Assembly (NCBI RefSeq): GCF_045277565.1 | Contig: NZ_CP123584.1 | Coordinates: 2,294,001-2,358,000, forward strand | Direction of reading: 5' to 3' | Length of the DNA: 64,000 nt | DNA from: Aliisedimentitalea scapharcae | Lineage (GTDB): Bacteria > Pseudomonadota > Alphaproteobacteria > Rhodobacterales > Rhodobacteraceae | Part shown: positions 59,014 to 64,000 of the stretch, one piece after another | Numbering within the stretch: position 1 is the stretch's first letter | Layout: the number at the start of each line of letters is the position of its first letter | Position numbers and translations under genes: made by a program | Notes under the pieces: model-generated | What the model was told of the DNA's origin: nothing | The model's database searches: none | The model's input: only the letters and a program-made list of their open reading frames with translations

Positions 59014-61920
59014 ATGACCGGATCTTCGCGAATCGCAGCCGTTTTGGGGCCGACCAATACAGGCAAGACCCACTATGCCATCGACCGGATGTTGGGATAC
59101 CGCACTGGTGTCATCGGTCTGCCGCTGCGCCTTTTGGCGCGTGAGGTCTATGACCGGATTGTTGCCATTCGCGGCCCATCCATTGTGGCGCTGGTCACCG
59201 GAGAGGAGCGCATCGTGCCGCCGCGAACCCAGTATTGGGTCTGCACCGTCGAAGCGATGCCAGATGGTATGGGCGCTGATTTTGTGGCCATTGATGAAAT
59301 TCAGCTCTGCGCCGACCCGGAACGCGGACATGTTTTTACCGACCGGTTGTTGCGGGCACGCGGCACCCACGAGACGCTGTTTCTGGGCTCTGACACCATG
59401 CGCGGCCCGATTTCGGCGCTGGTACCACATGTGGAATTTCTGCGTCGCGACAGGATGTCGCAGCTGGTCTATACCGGGTCCAAGAAGATCTCGCGCATGC
59501 CGGCCCGCAGCGCCATTGTCGGGTTTTCGGTCGACAACGTCTATGCCATCGCCGAATTGATCCGCCGCCAAAAGGGGGGCGCAGCCGTGGTCATGGGGGC
59601 GCTCAGCCCGCGCACCCGCAATGCTCAAGTGGCGCTCTACCAAAACGGCGAGGTCGATTATCTGGTGTCCACAGATGCCATCGGCATGGGGCTGAACCTG
59701 GATATCGATCATGTGGCGTTTTCTTCGACCAGCAAATTTGACGGGCGCCGGATGCGCCCATTGGCGGCCAATGAGCTGGCCCAGATCGCTGGCCGGGCAG
59801 GGCGTGGTATGTCGGACGGCACCTTTGGCGTCACGGGCGAAGCGCGTCCCATGGACGATGGGCTGGCCGAGGCGATCATGGAGCATCGGTTTACCCCGTT
59901 GAAGAAGCTGAACTGGCGGTCCAATGCGCTTCAGTTCGGCTCGATCGAAGCGCTGATCGGCTCGCTCGAAGCGGCCCCCACCGGCGACCATCTGACCAAA
60001 GCCCGCGAGGCCGACGATCTGCGAGCTCTGAAACTGCTGTCGCGCGAAACCAATGTGATGGCCCGTGCCAGCGATGGAACGTCAGTCCGGCTTTTGTGGG
60101 ATGTCTGCCGAATCCCGGATTTTCGCGGGATTAGTGCAGGTGAACATTCCAACCTTTTGGGGATCATTTATGACCATCTGCATCAGCGTGGCGGGATTCC
60201 TGACGATTGGATGGCCCGCCAGATCAAGCAGATCGACCGCAAGGACGGTGATATCGACACATTGTCGAAAAGATTGGCATTTATCCGCACGTGGACATAT
60301 GTCGCGCAACGGAACGGTTGGGTTCGTGACGAAAGCCATTGGCGTAATGAAACACGCGCTGTAGAAGACAGGTTGTCAGATGCCTTGCATGAGCGTCTGA
60401 CTCAGAGATTTGTGGACCGGCGCACCTCAGTGTTGTTGCGGCGGCTCAAACAGAAGGAGGCCCTTTTGGCCGAAGTAAATGACAAGGGTGAAGTGACCGT
60501 CGAAGGAGAATTCGTCGGTCGTTTGGAAGGGTTCCGGTTTAGCCCGGACAAATCTGCACAAGGGGCCGAGGCAAAAGCCTTGAAATCGGCGTCTTTGCAG
60601 GCATTGGCACCGCAATTCCATCTGCGTGCCGATCGATTCTATAACGCACCAGATACCGAAATCGATTTCACCGAACAGGGTGGCCTGATGTGGGGCGAAC
60701 ATGCGGTGGGCAAGCTGGTTGCTGGCCCTGACGCGCTGAAACCCCAGATCGACGTCTTTGTGGACGAGGCTGCGGGCGAAGATGTTGCACAGAAGGTGGA
60801 GCGCCGTCTGCAGCACTTTATCTCGCGCAAGATCGCGGCGCTGTTCGAACCGTTGCAGAACCTTGAAAAAGACGAGGCGCTGACCGGTCTGGCACGTGGG
60901 TTTGCCTTCCGCATGGTCGAGGCACTGGGCGTTTTGCCCCGCGCCGACATTGCGCAGGAGGTCAAGGACCTGGACCAGGACGCCCGTGCAGCCTTGCGCA
61001 AACACGGGATCCGGTTTGGTCAATTCACCATCTTTATGCCGTTGCTGTTGAAGCCCGCACCGACCCGGTTGCGTTTGGTTCTGTGGTCGCTGGTTCAAGG
61101 TTTGGACATCTTTCCCGAATCGCCACCTCCGGGTCTGGTTACGGTTCCTTCCGTTGCCGATGGTCCCAAGGGCTATGACACCATGAGCGGCTATCGCGTT
61201 GCCGGCGAACGGGCGATCCGTATCGACATGCTGGAACGTCTGGCCGACATGTTGCGCACCGAAGACAGCCGTGGCGGGTTTGAGGCCAAGCCCGACATGC
61301 TGTCGATCACCGGCATGACGTTGGAACAATTCGCCGACCTGATGCAGGGGCTGGGATATCGCGCTGAAAAGGGCGAGCGGGAAAAGGTGAAGGCCGCGCC
61401 TGTCGAAGCCAAAGCCGCTGAAGCCGCACCTGTCGAAGCTGCTCCTGAGAGCACTGAACAGACCGCAGCTGACGCGACATCCGAGGCTGACGCCGCCGCA
61501 CCGGCTGACATTCCTGCCGAAACCGCACCTGTCGAAGCGGAGGCCGCCGAAGCTGCGCCTGCGGAACCCAAGGCACCGGGTGAACCTTCGGTCGAAAACC
61601 AGACCGAAGCCGCCGAACCGGCCGAACCTGAGATCGAAGTGTTCTATACCTTCACCTGGGGTCGGACCCGTCAGGGCGGCAACCCACGTGGCCAGCGTCG
61701 TGATGCGGCTGGCGCCGGTAAAGGTGCCGGGAACAAACCACAAGGCAAAGGTCGCCCCCGTGGTGGCAAACCTGATGGTAAACCACAGGGCCGCAAGGGA
61801 GGCCGCCCGCAACAGCAGGGGGCCAAGACCTTCTCTTCGCGTCCACCCAAGAAGGAAAAGGCCATCGATCCCGACAACCCATTCGCCGCTGCGCTGATGG
61901 GGTTGAAGGACAGCAAGTGA
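59014..61920 (+). CDS. Suv3-like DExH RNA helicase with disordered basic tail
   Basis: 968 aa. Helicase core at residues ~1-310: GPTNTGKTHYAIDRM (motif I), ALVTGEERI, AIDEIQL (DEIQ, motif II), FLGSDT, STDAIGMGLNLDID (motif V) and ELAQIAGRAGRG (motif VI). This is the SUPV3L1/Suv3 family, which unwinds RNA for the mitochondrial degradosome in eukaryotes; alphaproteobacteria carry homologues. Residues ~790-870 are Ala/Glu/Pro-rich with repeated AAPVEA units; residues ~880-945 are Gly/Arg/Lys/Gln-rich (RGG-like) and would bind RNA. The last residues, DPDNPFAAALMGLKD, look like a conserved short motif. Confidence 0.92.
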   Translation: MTGSSRIAAVLGPTNTGKTHYAIDRMLGYRTGVIGLPLRLLAREVYDRIVAIRGPSIVALVTGEERIVPPRTQYWVCTVEAMPDGMGADFVAIDEIQLCADPERGHVFTDRLLRARGTHETLFLGSDTMRGPISALVPHVEFLRRDRMSQLVYTGSKKISRMPARSAIVGFSVDNVYAIAELIRRQKGGAAVVMGALSPRTRNAQVALYQNGEVDYLVSTDAIGMGLNLDIDHVAFSSTSKFDGRRMRPLAANELAQIAGRAGRGMSDGTFGVTGEARPMDDGLAEAIMEHRFTPLKKLNWRSNALQFGSIEALIGSLEAAPTGDHLTKAREADDLRALKLLSRETNVMARASDGTSVRLLWDVCRIPDFRGISAGEHSNLLGIIYDHLHQRGGIPDDWMARQIKQIDRKDGDIDTLSKRLAFIRTWTYVAQRNGWVRDESHWRNETRAVEDRLSDALHERLTQRFVDRRTSVLLRRLKQKEALLAEVNDKGEVTVEGEFVGRLEGFRFSPDKSAQGAEAKALKSASLQALAPQFHLRADRFYNAPDTEIDFTEQGGLMWGEHAVGKLVAGPDALKPQIDVFVDEAAGEDVAQKVERRLQHFISRKIAALFEPLQNLEKDEALTGLARGFAFRMVEALGVLPRADIAQEVKDLDQDARAALRKHGIRFGQFTIFMPLLLKPAPTRLRLVLWSLVQGLDIFPESPPPGLVTVPSVADGPKGYDTMSGYRVAGERAIRIDMLERLADMLRTEDSRGGFEAKPDMLSITGMTLEQFADLMQGLGYRAEKGEREKVKAAPVEAKAAEAAPVEAAPESTEQTAADATSEADAAAPADIPAETAPVEAEAAEAAPAEPKAPGEPSVENQTEAAEPAEPEIEVFYTFTWGRTRQGGNPRGQRRDAAGAGKGAGNKPQGKGRPRGGKPDGKPQGRKGGRPQQQGAKTFSSRPPKKEKAIDPDNPFAAALMGLKDSK

Positions 61921-61928
61921 CCTGAACC

Positions 61929-62303
61929 ATGTCCGAAGCCGCTCCAAAGCTGAGGATAGACAAGTGGCTGTGGCATGCGCGGTTTTTCAAAACCCGCAGC
62001 CTGGCCGCAAAACAGGTCAGCGGTGGCCATGTCCGCCTGAATGGTAGCAAAACACTGAAACCGGCCCAATCCGTTGGGCCGGGAGACGTTTTGACCTTTG
62101 CTCAAGGAAATGTGATCCGCGTGGTCGAGGTCAAAGCAGTGGGAACGCGACGCGGACCCGCGCCCGAAGCCCAAGAATTATACCTGGATCGCACACCAAA
62201 ACAGGAAAAAACTCCGCAAAATCCCAGATACGAAGGAAAAGGTCGCCCGGACAAGAAAGAACGTCGTGCGCTCGATCTTTCCCGACGTGATGGGCGGCCA
62301 TGA
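61929..62303 (+). CDS. S4-domain RNA-binding protein (Hsp15/HslR-like)
   Basis: 124 aa. The S4 domain occupies residues ~8-70 (LRIDKWLWHARFFKTRSLAAK, GHVRLNGSKTLKPAQSVGPGD); the tail is basic. E. coli Hsp15 rescues stalled 50S subunits that carry nascent chains; the same role is inferred. It starts nine bases after the helicase gene and is probably co-transcribed with it. Confidence 0.92.
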   Translation: MSEAAPKLRIDKWLWHARFFKTRSLAAKQVSGGHVRLNGSKTLKPAQSVGPGDVLTFAQGNVIRVVEVKAVGTRRGPAPEAQELYLDRTPKQEKTPQNPRYEGKGRPDKKERRALDLSRRDGRP

Positions 62304-62368
62304 CATCTTGAAGTGGCGCGCAGTCTGATTTAGCTAGGCGCTCAAACCATGATTACGGGACTTGGCTC

Positions 62369-62707
62369 ATGACTTATGTCGTTACGGATAACTGCATCGG
62401 CTGCAAATACACCGACTGTGTCGAAGTGTGCCCGGTGGATTGTTTTTATGAAGGCGAGAACTTTCTGGCGATCCATCCGGACGAATGTATCGACTGTGGC
62501 GTATGCGAGCCCGAATGCCCGGCTGATGCCATCCGCCCCGACACAGAGCCGGATATGGATAAATGGGTTGAATTCAACCGCAAGTATTCGGAACTTTGGC
62601 CGGTGATCGTGTCCAAGAAGGATCCGCTGCCCGACGCCGAAGCGCGCGACGGCGAAGAGGGCAAGCTGGAATCGATCTTTTCCGAAGCGCCGGGCGAAGG
62701 CGGCTGA
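62369..62707 (+). CDS. fdxA: Seven-iron ferredoxin FdxA
   Basis: 112 aa. Cys9, Cys17 and Cys21 fit the 3Fe-4S site (C-x7-C-x3-CP), and Cys40, Cys43, Cys46 and Cys50 the 4Fe-4S site (CIDCGVCEPECP), with Cys12 in addition. The C-terminal ~55 residues (WVEFNRKYSELWPVIVSKKD) are the alphaproteobacterial FdxA extension. Small electron carrier in the cytoplasm. Confidence 0.95.
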   Translation: MTYVVTDNCIGCKYTDCVEVCPVDCFYEGENFLAIHPDECIDCGVCEPECPADAIRPDTEPDMDKWVEFNRKYSELWPVIVSKKDPLPDAEARDGEEGKLESIFSEAPGEGG

Positions 62708-62842
62708 TCTGATTCGCACATCCTGTGCAGGCGCTGTGATATACCCTGAATCCATATTGGAATTTGGGGTGTATGACGTTGATTTCACATAGAAATGCCC
62801 CGGTTTACCTAACGTCCGCTTTCGAAGGGGTGTAATTTGTGC

Positions 62843-62917
62843 TATATTGGCTGCGTAAATACCATCTCTGATCGGTTCACACCCCGCCGAAACTCGCGCT
62901 AGGGGTGGCTTTTTTTT
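62843..62917 (+). ncRNA. Candidate small RNA or attenuated leader before carD
   Basis: In the 317-base gap between fdxA and carD, a TATATT -10 element (62843-62848, weak TTTCGA -35 at 62820) is followed by a hairpin CACCCC / GGGGTG (62880-62907) and T8 (62910-62917). A transcript of about 60-65 bases would be made. It could be a free small RNA or the terminated form of the carD leader. The stem is only 6 bp, so the call is tentative. The rest of the gap shows no gene. Confidence 0.4.
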
Positions 62918-63024
62918 GCGAAGACCCTGACAGACGGGACTGATGATTGGTTCCGAATGGCGGGTTTGTCGCCTGCGGCCCCGGACCGAGTGGGACAATG
63001 ACCATGATGCAAGGAAAGACCTGA

Positions 63025-63543
63025 ATGACCAAATCCAAGAAGCTCGATTTCCGCCCTAACGAATATGTGGTTTATCCGGCGCATGGCGTGGGCCAGATCA
63101 TTTCGATCGAGGAGCAGGAAGTCGCCGGCTTCAAGCTGGAACTGTTCGTCATCACCTTTGAAAAGGACAAGATGACCCTGCGGGTGCCCACGAACAAAGC
63201 CACAGAAATTGGCATGCGCAGCCTCAGCTCGCCGGATGTCATCAACCAGGCGATGAAAACGCTCAAGGGCAAGGCCAAGGTCAAGCGGGCCATGTGGTCG
63301 CGTCGCGCACAGGAATACGAACAAAAGATCAACTCCGGTGATCTGATTTCCATCGCTGAAGTTGTCCGCGACCTGCACCGCACCGACGATCAGCGTGAGC
63401 AAAGCTATTCCGAGCGTCAGCTGTATGAAGCGGCGCTGGAGCGTCTGACTCGGGAAGTGGCAGCCGTTTCTGGTGACGACGAAATCTCTGCGGCCAAACA
63501 GGTTGATGAGGTTCTGACTTCGCGTGCAGCAGCAGCAGCCTAA
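63025..63543 (+). CDS. carD: CarD family transcriptional regulator (CdnL-like)
   Basis: 172 aa. The N-terminal RNA-polymerase-interacting domain reads FRPNEYVVYPAHGVGQIISIEEQEV, and the C-terminal helical domain includes KAKVKRAMWSRRAQEYEQKI and YSERQLYEAALERLTREVA. CarD/CdnL proteins bind the polymerase beta subunit and stabilise open complexes at rRNA and other promoters. GGAAAG precedes the ATG. Confidence 0.95.
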   Translation: MTKSKKLDFRPNEYVVYPAHGVGQIISIEEQEVAGFKLELFVITFEKDKMTLRVPTNKATEIGMRSLSSPDVINQAMKTLKGKAKVKRAMWSRRAQEYEQKINSGDLISIAEVVRDLHRTDDQREQSYSERQLYEAALERLTREVAAVSGDDEISAAKQVDEVLTSRAAAAA

Positions 63544-63622
63544 CACCTAGCGCCACTGGTGGGGGCGACAGTCGTGTCAGTCTGAATCGCCTCGCTACCT
63601 TTGTGGATCGCAAAACAGACCC

Positions 63623-63663
63623 AAAAGGGCCAAGCCGGCAAACCGCCAGGCTTGGCCCTTTTT
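63623..63663 (+). terminator. Rho-independent terminator after carD
   Basis: Perfect 14-bp stem AAAAGGGCCAAGCC / GGCTTGGCCCTTTT with a 12-base loop, then further T. The following ~180 bases to 63842 show nothing that I can identify. Confidence 0.9.
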
Positions 63664-63842
63664 CTGTTTGAAAGGGCCGAGTCGATGTCAGGTCAACCGG
63701 GCGACTGTTGAACGAACGCTGTGGTGTCGCGTCTTACACCGTTGGTGGTGACCAATAGGGGCGCTCAAAATGACAAATGGCCCTCACGAGGCGACCATCA
63801 AACCGGCCCCAGCGCTGTCGCACGTATCCGGCGGGACGTTTA

Positions 63843-64000
63843 TCAGATAGAAATCAGTGCAAGGCATCCGATCAACAGGGCAAGTTCCAAAACCTGTTGA
63901 GTAGCCCCTAGAATGTCGCCGGTCTGACCCTTGATTTTGACCTGGGCGAGACCGGCAAGTCCCAGCAACAGGGCAATTCCGATCGCGGACAGTACCAGGG
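63843..64000 (-). CDS. cobS: Adenosylcobinamide-GDP ribazoletransferase CobS (C-terminal end)
   Basis: The last ~51 codons of a reverse-strand gene that enters from the right edge. The translation contains VKIKGQTGDILGATQQVLEL, the conserved C-terminal GQTGDxxGAxQQ motif of CobS, between two hydrophobic stretches. CobS joins the lower ligand ribazole phosphate to adenosylcobinamide-GDP in cobalamin synthesis at the inner membrane. Confidence 0.88.
   Translation of the reverse strand, partial: LVLSAIGIALLLGLAGLAQVKIKGQTGDILGATQQVLELALLIGCLALISI

Noticed and set aside
1..64000. CRISPR array, prophage, gene transfer agent cluster or plasmid origin.
   Set aside because: No regularly spaced repeats, phage structural genes, integrase or replication initiator were found; the only mobile trace is the decayed IS5-type transposase.

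Overview
The window is chromosomal DNA from an alphaproteobacterium, most likely a marine Rhodobacteraceae (Roseobacter-group) species. The evidence is indirect but consistent: class II DAHP synthase, a CckA hybrid kinase with a perfect CtrA box elsewhere in the window, PstA with a long N-terminal extension, CarD and FdxA side by side, and a recA promoter carrying the two LexA motifs known from Rhodobacter sphaeroides. Most of it is ordinary core genome with high coding density. I saw no rRNA genes, CRISPR array, prophage or replication origin. The one tRNA is tRNA-Asn(GTT).

Layout. 1-2.4 kb: branched-chain amino acid ABC genes (livF partial, livG, livJ; reverse strand). 2.6-9.99 kb: sugar dehydrogenase-like protein, a small secreted protein, a GlxA-type regulator, DAHP synthase, a PAS_5 protein, then yicC-gmk-gamma carbonic anhydrase. 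10.1-18 kb: a complete phosphate locus phoR-(Pho box)-pstSCAB-phoU-phoB. 18.1-20.3 kb: LysR regulator divergent from glutaryl-CoA dehydrogenase. 20.5-21.2 kb: IS5-type transposase remnant beside tRNA-Asn. 21.3-27.9 kb: MBL hydrolase, a histidine kinase, a DUF2235 hydrolase, a RACo-like corrinoid-activating protein and a membrane protein. 28-33.4 kb: guaB and an RNA methyltransferase, separated by a restriction-modification pair and a stretch with a broken reverse-strand frame. 33.5-40.9 kb: cckA, sulfotransferase, recA, alaS, DUF1330. 41-50.1 kb: a catabolic island that looks built for an N-methylated amine or betaine: aminotransferase, enolase-superfamily enzyme, zinc-type alcohol dehydrogenase and dimethylglycine-dehydrogenase-like flavoprotein on one strand, MurR/RpiR regulator and Rieske oxygenase on the other. 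50.2-64 kb: rluD, rpoH with its own sigma-32-type promoter, dipeptidase, a MarR regulator with a pair of identical palindromes, pepF, lipid-related genes, a Suv3-type helicase, S4 protein, fdxA, carD and the end of cobS.

The parts most worth follow-up are the C5-methyltransferase/PD-(D/E)xK nuclease pair at 29.6-31.7 kb, the amine catabolic island at 41-50 kb whose substrate cannot be read from sequence, the divergent paired CtrA sites at 7.7 kb, and the MarR double palindrome controlling a small unknown protein at 54.7 kb. Protein families were assigned by reading motifs and remembered family sequences; no database search was run.
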